A stretch of 64,000 bases of DNA from Verrucomicrobiaceae bacterium (GCA_027486655.1 JAIXOR010000072.1:86749-150748); one strand, 5' to 3'; shown: positions 9,519 through 18,640, counted from the stretch's first letter. Made by a program: numbers and translations. Notes: a model not told the origin generated them from the sequence alone.

Positions 9519-10295
9519 ATGCACCTGATTTCACGCGCGATTCTCCTCATGCAGCTTCTCTGGCTGCTGCCGTCGTGCTCCGTGCCGCCCTTGGCCGATA
9601 CCAAGGTGCCGGACCCCGTCGTCCGCAGGTTGGTCGCGAAACGATCGGCCGCCGTGATCGTGACCAGCCGGAACGACCTCGGGCAGTGGATGAATCGGGG
9701 CTTCGCCGTATCGCAGGCCCCGGGCGATGCGGATGGGGGATCGGCCACGCCGGTCGCTGCGGATGGCTATTTTCTCACTGCCGACCACGTGCTCGCCCGC
9801 GAGGCCGGGCGCAATGTGTTCGTGCTCTACGGCGATGCCGGGCGCTTCGTCCCGGTGAAGGCCCGCATTGTCTGGCGCTCGGAACGGGCGGACCTGGCCT
9901 TGCTCCACATTCCTGCCGCCACGCCAAACCACTACCGTTGGACCGCGCCGGACCGCTGGCTGCCGGTTGGCACGCCGCTGGTTCACGGCGGCATCGCCAC
10001 GGGCCTCAAGTCCGGATGGGGCCGTCTCGGCACCGCCATTCCTCCCGAGGGCGGCCTTCTCGGGTTCCGGCGATTCAAGATCGACATCCCGCTCCAGCCC
10101 GGCGACAGCGGCGGAGCGGTGGTGGATGCCTACGGTTCGCTCATCGGCATCAATTCCGCGGTCGAGTTTCTCGTGCCGATGGAAACCGCGTTCTTTGTCG
10201 ACTCGGAGGGCAACCGTCCTCACGTGCGCAGCCTGGAGGCGCTGATCGCCCACGACCGTGCGAGAAACACGAAGCCCGTCACCGCCGTAAACTGA
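9519..10295 (+). CDS. Trypsin-like serine protease, predicted lipoprotein
   Basis: A 258-residue protein with a lipoprotein signal ending in LPSC (Cys20) and a chymotrypsin-fold protease domain. The catalytic triad is readable: His in TADHV (H90), Asp in ERADLALL (D125) and Ser in PGDSGG (S197). No PDZ domain is present, so it is not a full DegP/HtrA. It is likely anchored in the envelope. The ATG at 9519 puts the signal peptide at the very N-terminus; an ATG at 9501 is also in frame. A small lipoprotein gene follows after 4 bases. Confidence 0.82.
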   Translation: MHLISRAILLMQLLWLLPSCSVPPLADTKVPDPVVRRLVAKRSAAVIVTSRNDLGQWMNRGFAVSQAPGDADGGSATPVAADGYFLTADHVLAREAGRNVFVLYGDAGRFVPVKARIVWRSERADLALLHIPAATPNHYRWTAPDRWLPVGTPLVHGGIATGLKSGWGRLGTAIPPEGGLLGFRRFKIDIPLQPGDSGGAVVDAYGSLIGINSAVEFLVPMETAFFVDSEGNRPHVRSLEALIAHDRARNTKPVTAVN

Positions 10296-10299
10296 GGAG

Positions 10300-10734
10300 A
10301 TGGACGCAGCGCGCAAGTTCCCGGTGATTCTCATCCGTCGCCTGATCCTGACGGCGGCCGTAGGTCTGTTAGGGGGTTGTGCCACCTTTGAGGAATCCGG
10401 CCTGCCTGGAAGCGCCTCATCCATGGCGCGCAACCAGATGATGCAGGTCAGCCGCGAGCCCGCTTCGTTTGGATACTACCGGCTCACCTCGCTCGGCAGG
10501 ATCTATCCGGATCTCGACGCCTTCGTCCGCACCCGCGGCCTGCCGGATTTCCTGGCGGAAACGACCAACCGGGGCAGCAGTTACTACATCCTTTACTACC
10601 TCGCGGATCGCGAAGCCTTCGCCTGCCGGAATCGCCCCGGCCAGCGGAAATCTCTGGAATTCGCCGGTCCCTATCCGATCACTCCGCGCGAAGTGCGGAC
10701 TCTTGAAGACTTGCGCGCCGCCCGTCCCCGCTGA
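10300..10734 (+). CDS. Hypothetical lipoprotein
   Basis: Unrecognised 144-residue protein with a lipobox LLGGC (Cys about residue 27) after a basic N-terminus and a hydrophobic stretch. The mature part is small, has a Tyr-rich central stretch and ends in an Arg-rich tail. It follows the protease gene by 4 bases and probably shares its transcript. No function is proposed. Confidence 0.7.
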   Translation: MDAARKFPVILIRRLILTAAVGLLGGCATFEESGLPGSASSMARNQMMQVSREPASFGYYRLTSLGRIYPDLDAFVRTRGLPDFLAETTNRGSSYYILYYLADREAFACRNRPGQRKSLEFAGPYPITPREVRTLEDLRAARPR

Positions 10735-10793
10735 CGATTTTTTTCAAGATTGCCCTAAGATCCTCAGGCGGGGATCGTTGTGCGTAGGAATCC

Positions 10794-12899
10794 ATGAAAT
10801 CCAGAACAACGCTACTCCTCTTGCTGGCATCCGCTCCCGTTTACGCACAGAATTTCCTCGATCCCCTGGTGGTGACCGCCTCCCGCACCGAACAGAAGGA
10901 AAGTGATTCCCCTTACTCGACGGAGGTCCTCGATGCGGAATACATCCGCGACAACACCCGCCGCACTTTGCCCGATGTGCTGCAATACACCCCCGGCGTG
11001 CTTGTTCAGAAAACCGCGCACGGGCACGGCTCTCCGTTCATCCGTGGATTCACCGGCAGGCAGAACCTGCTTCTCGTCGACGGCGTGCGCATCAACAACT
11101 CCACCTTCCGCGGCGGCCCGGTGCAGTATTGGAACACCGTGGATCCCTACTCGCTCGACCGCATCGAACTGGTGAAAAGCCAGGGCTCCGTCCTCTACGG
11201 ATCGGACGCCGTCGGTGGCACGCTCAACACGTTCACCAAATCCTCCGATTTCCGCGCACGGAAGGATGGCGAGATCTATCAGGCAGGCTCCGCCTATTAC
11301 GAGTTCCGCGCCAATGGCCAGGGCAGCCACATTGGCCGCCTGGAGGCAGAAGCTGGCATCGGTGGCAAGTTCGGCATCATGCTCGGACTCTCCGGCAAGG
11401 ACTTCGGCGACATCGAGGACTCCGCCGTCGGCCGGATGGACGGCACGGGCTACCCCGAGCAGGACCTCGACCTGCGGATGGACTGGGCCGTGACCCCGGA
11501 TTCCACACTTACCCTGGCCACCTATTATGTGAACCAGGACAAGGTTTCCCGCTGGCACCGCACCTTGGAGAACCCGGGCTGGACGCACGACGGGCACGTC
11601 GCCGCTCCGGGAACCTTCACCACCAACACCTACGATCAGGAACGCTCGCTCACTTACCTCCGTTATGCGGGCGAGAATCCCGATGCCGGTGCCGCCATTT
11701 CGCGCTGGAGCGCCACACTTTCCTATCAGGCCGTGAATGATTCCGAGTTCCAGGATCGCAATCCCAGCAAGGACGACATCCGCGGGGCCGATATCGACGT
11801 GAACACCCTCGGCTTCGACCTCACCCTTGAATCCCCGATGGGCCCGGGCTCGCTGGTTTACGGATTCGATTACTACCACGACGATGTGGAATCCTCCGGC
11901 TACAAAACCGACAGCGTTGGATCCTTCCTCAGTGAAAGCCTGCCCGTCGCGGATGACTCGGATTACGACCTCTTCGGAGCCTTCGCCCAGTATGTCTGGA
12001 AGCCCTCGGAAAAAGTCGAGATCACTTCCGGCGCCCGCTACACCTATGCCGAGGCCACCCTCGGCCGTTACAATGACGCCGCGGGCGTGGCGCAAGGCGG
12101 TGAGACCAACGAGTGGGACTCTCTCGTAGGATCCGTCCGTGGCCTCTACCGCCTCAATACCTGCTGGAGTCTCTTCGGCGGGGTTTCCCAGGCCTTCCGC
12201 GCCCCCAACCTGGACGACCTCACCGGCAACAAGACCTCATCCGCCTCCATCAACTCGGTGGGTTCCACGGACGTCGATCCGGAGAAGTTCATCACCTACG
12301 AAGTCGGCACCCGCCATCAGACGGAAACCACCTCACTCCAGGCCGCTGTGTTCTACACCGACGGCAAGGACGTGATCACCGCCGTCGCCGATGCCCCGGG
12401 CAGCGCCACCTTCGTGACCACCAACGCCTCGGACGCCTATGTTTACGGCGTCGAACTTGAGGGTGCCTGGCGCTTCCATCCGCAGTGGACCCTTTCCGGG
12501 TTCACCGCCTGGCAGGATGGCCGCACCGAAACTCCGGACTTCCTCGGCGGTCCGGTCGATGGCAGCAAACCCATGAAGCAACAGCTGCCCCTCACCGGAT
12601 CGGTCGCCCTGCGGTGGAATGATGCATCCGAAAAATTCTGGGTCGAGGGCCGTGTCCTCGCCGCCAACAAGGAGGATCGCGTGACCGCCACCGATCAGGC
12701 GCTCGACAACCAGCGCATCCCCACGGACGGCACTCCGGGCTACATCGTGGCCTCGCTGCACGCCGGATGGAAGGTCAACGACCACCTGGCCCTCAATTGC
12801 GGAATCGAGAACCTCACCGACCAGGATTACCGCAACCACGGCTCCGGCCAGAACGAAGCCGGCCTCACCGGTATCCTCGGAGCCAAAGTGTCCTGGTAA
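10794..12899 (+). CDS. TonB-dependent outer-membrane receptor
   Basis: A 701-residue protein with a signal peptide (residues 1-18, ending ...VYA), a TonB-box-like DPLVVTAS, and a plug domain with LPDVLQYTPGV, IRGF and LLLVDGVRIN motifs. A 22-strand-type barrel ends in an aromatic residue (...VSW), as expected for outer-membrane insertion. The substrate is not evident, although the plug is like siderophore/vitamin B12-type receptors. No periplasmic binding protein or ABC importer is nearby. A strong inverted repeat follows the stop codon. Confidence 0.92.
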   Translation: MKSRTTLLLLLASAPVYAQNFLDPLVVTASRTEQKESDSPYSTEVLDAEYIRDNTRRTLPDVLQYTPGVLVQKTAHGHGSPFIRGFTGRQNLLLVDGVRINNSTFRGGPVQYWNTVDPYSLDRIELVKSQGSVLYGSDAVGGTLNTFTKSSDFRARKDGEIYQAGSAYYEFRANGQGSHIGRLEAEAGIGGKFGIMLGLSGKDFGDIEDSAVGRMDGTGYPEQDLDLRMDWAVTPDSTLTLATYYVNQDKVSRWHRTLENPGWTHDGHVAAPGTFTTNTYDQERSLTYLRYAGENPDAGAAISRWSATLSYQAVNDSEFQDRNPSKDDIRGADIDVNTLGFDLTLESPMGPGSLVYGFDYYHDDVESSGYKTDSVGSFLSESLPVADDSDYDLFGAFAQYVWKPSEKVEITSGARYTYAEATLGRYNDAAGVAQGGETNEWDSLVGSVRGLYRLNTCWSLFGGVSQAFRAPNLDDLTGNKTSSASINSVGSTDVDPEKFITYEVGTRHQTETTSLQAAVFYTDGKDVITAVADAPGSATFVTTNASDAYVYGVELEGAWRFHPQWTLSGFTAWQDGRTETPDFLGGPVDGSKPMKQQLPLTGSVALRWNDASEKFWVEGRVLAANKEDRVTATDQALDNQRIPTDGTPGYIVASLHAGWKVNDHLALNCGIENLTDQDYRNHGSGQNEAGLTGILGAKVSW

Positions 12900-12923
12900 C
12901 TCCTTCCGAAGGTCTTCCGCTCG

Positions 12924-12978
12924 TGTTGAAATTCACGGAATCCGTAGCAATCCGCCGCGGGTTCCGTGAATTTTTCGT
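12924..12978 (+). terminator. Long-stem terminator after the TonB receptor gene
   Basis: A perfect 12-bp inverted repeat (AAATTCACGGAA at 12929-12940; TTCCGTGAATTT at 12962-12973) can extend inward by five more pairs, two of them wobble pairs. The right arm runs into a short T tract. It starts 30 bases after the receptor stop codon, as expected for an intrinsic terminator. The A/T-rich outer stem and short T run make it less canonical than the one at 13862. Confidence 0.6.
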
Positions 12979-13088
12979 GAATACCCCTTTTGAAGCAGTG
13001 AGAAGCCAACTTCCCTCTTGCGTCCTACGGCTGGCGTCGTAGCTTGAGCTTGATCGTCGCGGAATTTCCGAGGTGATCCATACAAACC

Positions 13089-13102
13089 GGGGCGCTTGCC
13101 CC
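13089..13102 (+). other. Leader hairpin upstream of the pseudopilin gene
   Basis: A 5-bp perfect hairpin (GGGGC, tetraloop GCTT, GCCCC) sits in an A/C-rich stretch with repeated CATA.AAACC-like words, 28 bases before the pseudopilin ATG. There is no Shine-Dalgarno match close to that ATG. The hairpin may stabilise the leader transcript (inference). Confidence 0.35.
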
Positions 13103-13129
13103 ATCCATAAACCGATACATACCAAACCT

Positions 13130-13834
13130 ATGAAAATGAACCCAAAACAACGTCGCGGCTTCACGCTTGTCGAGCTGCTCGTCGTCATCGTCATCATCGC
13201 GGCCCTCGCCGGTCTCACCGCTCCCATGGTGATCCGCCAGCGCAAGAAGGCCGACCAGACCGAAGCCACCAACAACGCCCGCCAGATCGGCATCGCGCTG
13301 TTTGAATTCGAGAACTCCTACGGCAGCTTCCCGGACCAAACCACCGCCGAGACCGTCCGGACCAACACCGAGACCCAGCTCAGCCTTGGCACCGCCAACT
13401 CGAACGATTACTTCCGCCAGCTCATCGCTGCGGAGGTCTGCCAATCCGAGGCCATGTTCTACGCCAAGACCGCCTTCACCAAGAAGCCGGACAACGTGTT
13501 CAGCACCAGCAACAAGGCGCTCGAAAAGGGTGAAGTCGGCTTCGGCTACATCATGGACACCAACAAGGCTTTCAGCACCGCTGGAAACCCTGCCCGTCCG
13601 ATCGTCGCCGCTCCGCTTGCGTTCCCGTTCTCCTCGGGCCAGTTCGACACCGACGTCTATGACTTCAAGGCCGTCGTTCTCCGCATCGACAACTCCGTGC
13701 AGTCGCTCTCGGTGCTCAAGTCCACCAAGCTCGCCCAGCTCGGCGGCGGCAAGAACCTCCTTCAGACCGGCGACGACACCGTCTGGGGAACCGGCGTGAC
13801 CCCCACCATGGTCAACCCCGACCCGAAGAGCTGA
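13130..13834 (+). CDS. Type II secretion/type IV pilus G-type pseudopilin
   Basis: A 234-residue protein whose N-terminus carries the prepilin peptidase motif: a short basic leader, RRG|FTLVELL and a hydrophobic helix to about residue 30. Glu at +5 of the mature protein is present. The rest is a globular domain without Cys pairs obvious enough to name a subtype. No secretion ATPase, inner-membrane platform or secretin genes are adjacent, so it stands alone between two terminators. An ATG at 13136 is an alternative start. Confidence 0.85.
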   Translation: MKMNPKQRRGFTLVELLVVIVIIAALAGLTAPMVIRQRKKADQTEATNNARQIGIALFEFENSYGSFPDQTTAETVRTNTETQLSLGTANSNDYFRQLIAAEVCQSEAMFYAKTAFTKKPDNVFSTSNKALEKGEVGFGYIMDTNKAFSTAGNPARPIVAAPLAFPFSSGQFDTDVYDFKAVVLRIDNSVQSLSVLKSTKLAQLGGGKNLLQTGDDTVWGTGVTPTMVNPDPKS

Positions 13835-13861
13835 TCGTCATCTGACGGAATCTCAATCCCC

Positions 13862-13896
13862 AACCGGGAGGCCCATCGGGTCTCCCGGTTTTTTTT
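13862..13896 (+). terminator. Intrinsic terminator after the pseudopilin gene
   Basis: Perfect 9-bp stem (AACCGGGAG at 13862-13870; CTCCCGGTT at 13882-13890) with an 11-nt loop followed by a run of eight T residues. It lies 28 bases after the pseudopilin stop. This is the most canonical terminator in the window. Confidence 0.9.
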
Positions 13897-13939
13897 ATTG
13901 CGCGGTGGTGATTCGTGGACGACGGATCGGCCATCCTGC

Positions 13940-14386
13940 ATGAGCGAAACCAGCGTGACCGCCGAAATTGTCCCGGAATTGGAGTATCAGGCCTCCCAAG
14001 CCTTCCTCCCGTATCCGGTCTCCACCCTGAGTCCGCCCATCATCCCGAACGACCTCACCTCGTTCAAGTCGCGAGGCATTTCCGAAGTGCAGCGCGATCT
14101 CCAGCAGAAACTCGCGGAAATCCGTGACGAGTATCTGCGGGCCATCGATCACTTCAATTGGAACAAACTCGTTTATGAAGCGGAGATCCGCTTCGAGCCC
14201 ATCGTTGGCGGGGTGTATCACCTTTACGAGATGCGCCAGGGCCGGGCGCTCTCGATGATCGGTCCGGACCAATGGCCCCACCGGCATCTTGCCACGGTCC
14301 GCCTCAACGTGGACAGGCAGTGGCAGGTGGTCGAGACCGGCAAGGGAGTGGACCCCCACCAGCTTTTCGGGGTGATCCCCGCCTGA
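13940..14386 (+). CDS. DUF2452 family protein (C1orf50-like)
   Basis: A 148-residue soluble protein without signal peptide. Residues ~20-140 match the pattern of DUF2452: a helical part, then FNWNKLVYEAE, VYHLYE and LSMIGPDQW motifs. The family is shared with human C1orf50 and has no established biochemical role. The ATG at 13940 is chosen because the in-frame upstream extension would begin inside the T tract of the preceding terminator. A leftward terminator follows immediately. Confidence 0.75.
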   Translation: MSETSVTAEIVPELEYQASQAFLPYPVSTLSPPIIPNDLTSFKSRGISEVQRDLQQKLAEIRDEYLRAIDHFNWNKLVYEAEIRFEPIVGGVYHLYEMRQGRALSMIGPDQWPHRHLATVRLNVDRQWQVVETGKGVDPHQLFGVIPA

Positions 14387-14396
14387 GTCTGGCTCT

Positions 14397-14432
14397 AAAA
14401 AAACCACCCGCGGAGGCTGCCTCCGGGGGTGG
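14397..14432 (-). terminator. Intrinsic terminator of the glycine-zipper lipoprotein gene
   Basis: Reading leftward, a long GC-rich hairpin (CCACCC..CGGAG paired with CTCCG..GGGTGG, one mismatch) is followed by seven T residues (A run at 14397-14403). It sits 30 bases beyond the stop codon of the leftward lipoprotein gene. It may also serve the converging DUF2452 transcript. Confidence 0.8.
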
Positions 14433-14461
14433 GGGTTGAATCGGAGCGGGAGTTTTCCCGA

Positions 14462-14917
14462 TCAATGGGTCACGCGGTCGCGGCCACCGCTGATCAGCAC
14501 GCGGACGCGGTCACCCACGGAGAACGACTCGCGGGGATTGACTTCCTGGACCACGGAGATGGTGCCTCCTTGATCGAGTTTCACCTGGATTTCGATGCCC
14601 TGGCGGGAGTTCACGCCTTTCTCGATGTGGGAACCTGCGACCATGCCGAGTGCGGCACCACCCACGGTGGCGGCGGTGCGTCCCGAGCCTCCGCCGATTT
14701 GGTTGCCGAGGACACCACCGGCGACTCCGCCGAGCACGCTGCCCGCGGTGTTGCCACCTTCGATTTTCACGTAGCGGATGGAGGTGACGCGACCGGTGCG
14801 AACGGCCTGCGCCTGCCCGGCTTCACTGCGGGAATAGGTGTCGCCGGTGAGGGAATCCTGCGCGCAGGAGGTGAACAGCACGGAGACGATGGCAAGGGGT
14901 AGAAGTTTTTGTATCAT
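14462..14917 (-). CDS. Glycine-zipper outer-membrane lipoprotein
   Basis: A 151-residue protein with lipobox LFTSC (Cys18). Residues ~55-95 form a Gly-rich zipper with G-x3-G spacing (GGVAGGVLG, GGAALG), as in SlyB/PcP-type lipoproteins. The C-terminal ~50 residues form a small beta domain. Such proteins insert in or line the outer membrane and affect envelope integrity (family knowledge). The ATG at 14917 puts the signal peptide at the N-terminus. The gene diverges from the GH25-like gene. Confidence 0.82.
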   Translation of the reverse strand: MIQKLLPLAIVSVLFTSCAQDSLTGDTYSRSEAGQAQAVRTGRVTSIRYVKIEGGNTAGSVLGGVAGGVLGNQIGGGSGRTAATVGGAALGMVAGSHIEKGVNSRQGIEIQVKLDQGGTISVVQEVNPRESFSVGDRVRVLISGGRDRVTH

Positions 14918-15025
14918 CGTCAGAACGCATCGCACGAGGGCCGGATGTTGTAAAGCCGTAAGCTGGCTGCCGAGGGATCCTTCCGGGTGCTTGCCAGACC
15001 GGCTTGGGATATGATCTGCTGCAGC

Positions 15026-15871
15026 ATGTTTCATGGTCATGCCGCCGTCTGCCTGCTCTTGCTGTGGATGCTCAATTCCTGTGGTGGCGGTTACGGCCGG
15101 GTGGGGCTGCATGAGGCGCCGAAGATCGTCAACGTCTCTTCCTACGATCCGAAGGAGCGCCAGCGGGAAGGGGAGTCGTTCTCGCCCACGGATGTCTCCG
15201 CGCTCAAGAGAAATGGTGCCCACGGCTTGATTGCCCGCTGTGGCAAGGGGCTGGTGGCGGATGAGAAATGCGCGGATTTCCTCAGTTCGTCGGACCGGCA
15301 GGGGATGAAGCTTGGAACCTACTACTTCGTTCTCAAGTCACAGGATCCGGTGGCACAGGCGGATCATTATATCAGTCTCCTGCGGGGAATCGCCGCTGCG
15401 AGGGGTTTGTCCGGCAGACGCATCCTGCTGGTGGGGGATTTTGATACCAAGTCCAGCCCCGAGGATTTGGTGGCTTTTGTGGATCGCATCGAGGAACGCA
15501 CGGGCGTGCTGCCAGCCATCTATCTGGAGAACAGCGACCGGCTGCGCGAGTCGCTCAGCCGTGCCACTCCGGCGCAGAAGAAACGGCTTTGTGAGTGCCC
15601 GTATTGGATCGCGCTCTATGCCCCTCTTCCTGGCTTTGAGAATCCGGAGAAGTTGATGAAATCCTATGGCATCTGGAACGACTGGGCGATGTGGCAGTAT
15701 GCGGGCGTCGAGTGGTCCGGCCGCTCGGTGCCGAAGCACTATCATTTCGGACCGTGGAAAGCCCCCGCCTATTTCGGTTCGATGGACCGGCCGCTGGAGC
15801 ACAATGCATTCAACGGCGACGAGGGCGACCTCGAGGATTTCTGGGAGCGCCACTCGTGGGTGGTGCGCTGA
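15026..15871 (+). CDS. GH25-like muramidase lipoprotein
   Basis: Predicted 281-residue lipoprotein (lipobox LNSC) with the layout of glycoside hydrolase family 25 lysozymes: VNVSSYDP near the start, KLGTYYFV, GDFDTK, LPAIYLE, YWIALYAP and WAMWQY. In active GH25 enzymes the central motif is Asp-x-Glu; here it reads D-F-D. The acid residue is therefore replaced or shifted, and activity is uncertain. An in-frame ATG at 15011 would add five residues. The gene is convergent with ilvA. Confidence 0.72.
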   Translation: MFHGHAAVCLLLLWMLNSCGGGYGRVGLHEAPKIVNVSSYDPKERQREGESFSPTDVSALKRNGAHGLIARCGKGLVADEKCADFLSSSDRQGMKLGTYYFVLKSQDPVAQADHYISLLRGIAAARGLSGRRILLVGDFDTKSSPEDLVAFVDRIEERTGVLPAIYLENSDRLRESLSRATPAQKKRLCECPYWIALYAPLPGFENPEKLMKSYGIWNDWAMWQYAGVEWSGRSVPKHYHFGPWKAPAYFGSMDRPLEHNAFNGDEGDLEDFWERHSWVVR

Positions 15872-15876
15872 GCGTT

Positions 15877-17421
15877 TCAGCGGCCGAGAATCCGCGCGGT
15901 GGTTTCCGCATCCACGACCTCGCAGGAGCGGTAGCCTTCGCCTTGCGCCGGGATGGTCATGAGCAGGGCGTCGCGTTCGAAAGAAGAAGGGAAATCCAGC
16001 CCGATGAGGGCGCGGCCGACGCGTTCGCCGGACTGACGGTAGTTGAAGTAACAAAGATTGGCGTTTCCCTGGATCCGGCGGCCGAGGAAATCGTGGAGCG
16101 CGCCCGGACGTTCGTAGAAGTCGAGCCTCAGGAATGCCGGATTCTGCAACAGATCGCCACGCAGGGGGATGGCCCTGAAGTTGGCATCCACCGCACCTGT
16201 TAGATCCTGCCACACGAATCCGCCCCCATCCAGACGGGCGACCACCTCGTCGAGGATGTCCATGCTTTCCGCACTGATGGTGAAGACAGGCCACGCCTCC
16301 AGATCGTGGGATTTTCCGTATTGGAAGTCGGCGATGTTCACCCCTGCGAAACAGGAGTCCAGCAGGCCGAGCATGGTGCCCGGTTTCTCGGGGATGCGGA
16401 TCCGCAGTGTGCGGCTCGCCTGGTCGGCCGCGCCGATCGATTGGGCGATGATGCCGATCTGCAGGAAGTCGATGTTGGCTCCACACAGGATGACGAGGAC
16501 TTTCCTGCCGGCAAGCCGGGCACGGTTCTTGAGCACGGCGGCGAGGCCCATGGCACCGGCGGGTTCCGAGATGCATCGCAGTCCGTCCCAGAGCACACGC
16601 ATGGCATGGCGGACCTCGTCGTTGGTCACGGTCTCGATGCCGTCCAGCGTGTCGCGGCAGATCTGATAGGGGAGGGTGCCCGCTTTTCTCACCGCGGTGC
16701 CGTCGCAGAACAGATCGACCTGTCCGAGATCCACGGGGGAACCGCTCTCGATGGCGGCCTTCATCGATGCCTGGCCGATGCCTTCCACGCCGGTGATGCG
16801 GATATCCGGCCAGTAGGTCTTGAGCCAGCCGGAAACGCCCGCGGCCATGCCGCCTCCGCCGATCTGGAGATAGGCGGCGTCGAAGGGACCCTGCCCCGAA
16901 AGAACGACTTCATCGGCAAGGGTTCCCTGGCCGGCCATGACGAGCAGGTCGTCGTAGGCGTGGATGTAAACCGCACCGGTCTGCTCTTCCTCACGTCTGG
17001 CCGCCTGGACGGCATCGTCGTAAGCATCACCGGACAGATGGATGGTCACGAAGTCACCGCCGTGGCGGAGCACCGCATTTTGCTTCACCCGGGGAGTGGA
17101 GCGGGGCATGTGGATGCGGGCGTGGATCCCGAGGGTTTTCGCAGCGAGGGCCACCCCTTGGGCATGGTTGCCTGCGGAGGCGGTGACGACGCCGCGTTTC
17201 GCCTCACCGGGACTGAGCACGGCCATGCGGTTGCAGGCACCCCGCCATTTGTAGGACTTCACGGCGGAGAGATCCTCGCGCTTCACCCAGATTTCCGGGC
17301 CGGGGCCCGGAAGGTCGAGCTTCTCAAGCGGGGTGGGTCTGCCGAAGCGATAGACCCGCTCGCGGGCAAACAGGATCTCCTGGCGCAGGCGGCGGTCGAG
17401 TGGCAGTTCCCCGGAGTCCAT
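15877..17421 (-). CDS. ilvA: Threonine ammonia-lyase (biosynthetic)
   Basis: PLP enzyme converting threonine to 2-oxobutyrate, the entry to isoleucine synthesis. The 514-residue protein has the PLP lysine in SYKWRGA (near residue 56), the SAGNHAQG phosphate/substrate loop and the Gly-rich GGGGMAAG loop. The C-terminal ~170 residues form two ACT-like regulatory domains, as in the long, isoleucine-inhibited form. No other ilv genes are nearby. It is followed leftward by the GH25-like gene, with which it converges. Confidence 0.93.
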   Translation of the reverse strand: MDSGELPLDRRLRQEILFARERVYRFGRPTPLEKLDLPGPGPEIWVKREDLSAVKSYKWRGACNRMAVLSPGEAKRGVVTASAGNHAQGVALAAKTLGIHARIHMPRSTPRVKQNAVLRHGGDFVTIHLSGDAYDDAVQAARREEEQTGAVYIHAYDDLLVMAGQGTLADEVVLSGQGPFDAAYLQIGGGGMAAGVSGWLKTYWPDIRITGVEGIGQASMKAAIESGSPVDLGQVDLFCDGTAVRKAGTLPYQICRDTLDGIETVTNDEVRHAMRVLWDGLRCISEPAGAMGLAAVLKNRARLAGRKVLVILCGANIDFLQIGIIAQSIGAADQASRTLRIRIPEKPGTMLGLLDSCFAGVNIADFQYGKSHDLEAWPVFTISAESMDILDEVVARLDGGGFVWQDLTGAVDANFRAIPLRGDLLQNPAFLRLDFYERPGALHDFLGRRIQGNANLCYFNYRQSGERVGRALIGLDFPSSFERDALLMTIPAQGEGYRSCEVVDAETTARILGR

Positions 17422-17455
17422 GGCGGAGGAAGGCGCGGCGTGCGCCGGACGCGGA

Positions 17456-18640
17456 TCAGGCGATCGAGGGCACCTTCACGCCGGTGTCGGTGTCGGCATC
17501 ATAGTCCACGCCCTCCAGGCCGAAGCCGAAGAGCTTGAGGAAGCTTTTCTGATAGCCGTCGAAGTCGGCGAGTTCCTTGAGGTTTTCGGTATCCACCTTC
17601 GCCCAGTTTTCGATCACCGGTTGCTGGACCTTTGCGTCCATTTCCCAGTCATCGAGGCGGATGCGGCCGACTTCATCCGGTTGCGGTGAAGTGAGGCGCT
17701 CGCGGAAGAGCCGGTCCATTTGTTCGATGCAATCCTCGTGGGTGCCCTGGGCTTTCATGACCTTGTAGAGCAGCGAGATGTAGAGCGGCACGACGGGGAT
17801 GGCGGAGCTGGCCTGGGTGACGAGCGCCTTGTTGACGGAAACCCAGGCCTTGCCGCCGAGCGGGGCGAGCTTTGCATCGAGGGCGCGCTGAACCCGCTCC
17901 AGATCCTCCTTGGCCTTGCCGATGGTGCCGTTTTTGTAAATCGGCCAGGTGATGTCCGGTCCGATGTAGGAATAGGCCAGCGTCTGGGTGCCGGGGGCGA
18001 TGAGGTTTTCCGAGAGCAGGGCGTCGATCCACATTTCCCAATCCTCGCCACCCATCACGGCCACGGTGTTGGCCACGTCGTCGCCCTCGGCGGGCTGGAT
18101 GGTGACGTCATCGACGACGCCGGTGGTGGTGTTGAGGTTCTTGTTGGTGTAGCTCTCGCCGATCGGCTTGAGCACGGACTTGAAAACCTCGCCGGTTTTC
18201 GGATGGGTGCGGCGCGGGGAGGCGAGTGAGTAGATCACGCAGTCGACCTGGCCGAGATCCGCCTTGATGGCGGCGACGACCTCCGCCTTCATTTCATCCG
18301 AGAAGGCGTCGCCATTGAAGGATTTGGCGTAGAGCCCGGCGGCGAGGGCTTCTTTTTCGAAAGCTGCGGAGTTGTACCACCCTGCGGTGCCGCACTTGTC
18401 GGGCTCGCCGGGTTTCTCAAAGAATACCCCGATGGTGGCGGCACCGGATCCGAAGGCGGCGGCGATGCGCGAGGCCAGGCCGTAGCCGGTCGAGGAGCCG
18501 ATCACCAGCACCTTCCTCGGCCCGTCCGCGATGGGGCCGCGGCTGCGGACGATGGAGACCTGCTCCGAGACGTGCTTGGCGCAGCCGTCTGGGTGGGCGG
18601 TGGTGCAAATGAATCCGCGAATCTTGGGAGCAACGATCAT
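17456..18640 (-). CDS. fabV: Trans-2-enoyl-CoA/ACP reductase FabV
   Basis: NADH-dependent enoyl reductase of fatty-acid synthesis. The 394-residue protein begins MIVAPKIRG, as family members do. It has the NAD-binding GSSTGYGLASR loop at residues 49-59 and the catalytic Tyr-x8-Lys pair at Y235/K244, matching the family numbering. FabV is intrinsically tolerant of triclosan in characterised bacteria (family knowledge). The ATG at 18640 is preferred over an upstream in-frame start because it matches the conserved N-terminus. Confidence 0.95.
   Translation of the reverse strand: MIVAPKIRGFICTTAHPDGCAKHVSEQVSIVRSRGPIADGPRKVLVIGSSTGYGLASRIAAAFGSGAATIGVFFEKPGEPDKCGTAGWYNSAAFEKEALAAGLYAKSFNGDAFSDEMKAEVVAAIKADLGQVDCVIYSLASPRRTHPKTGEVFKSVLKPIGESYTNKNLNTTTGVVDDVTIQPAEGDDVANTVAVMGGEDWEMWIDALLSENLIAPGTQTLAYSYIGPDITWPIYKNGTIGKAKEDLERVQRALDAKLAPLGGKAWVSVNKALVTQASSAIPVVPLYISLLYKVMKAQGTHEDCIEQMDRLFRERLTSPQPDEVGRIRLDDWEMDAKVQQPVIENWAKVDTENLKELADFDGYQKSFLKLFGFGLEGVDYDADTDTGVKVPSIA

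Noticed and set aside
15338..16576. Long leftward open frame antisense to the GH25-like gene and overlapping ilvA
   Set aside because: Both overlapping genes have clear family motifs; the antisense frame is Arg/Pro-rich noise typical of GC-rich DNA.
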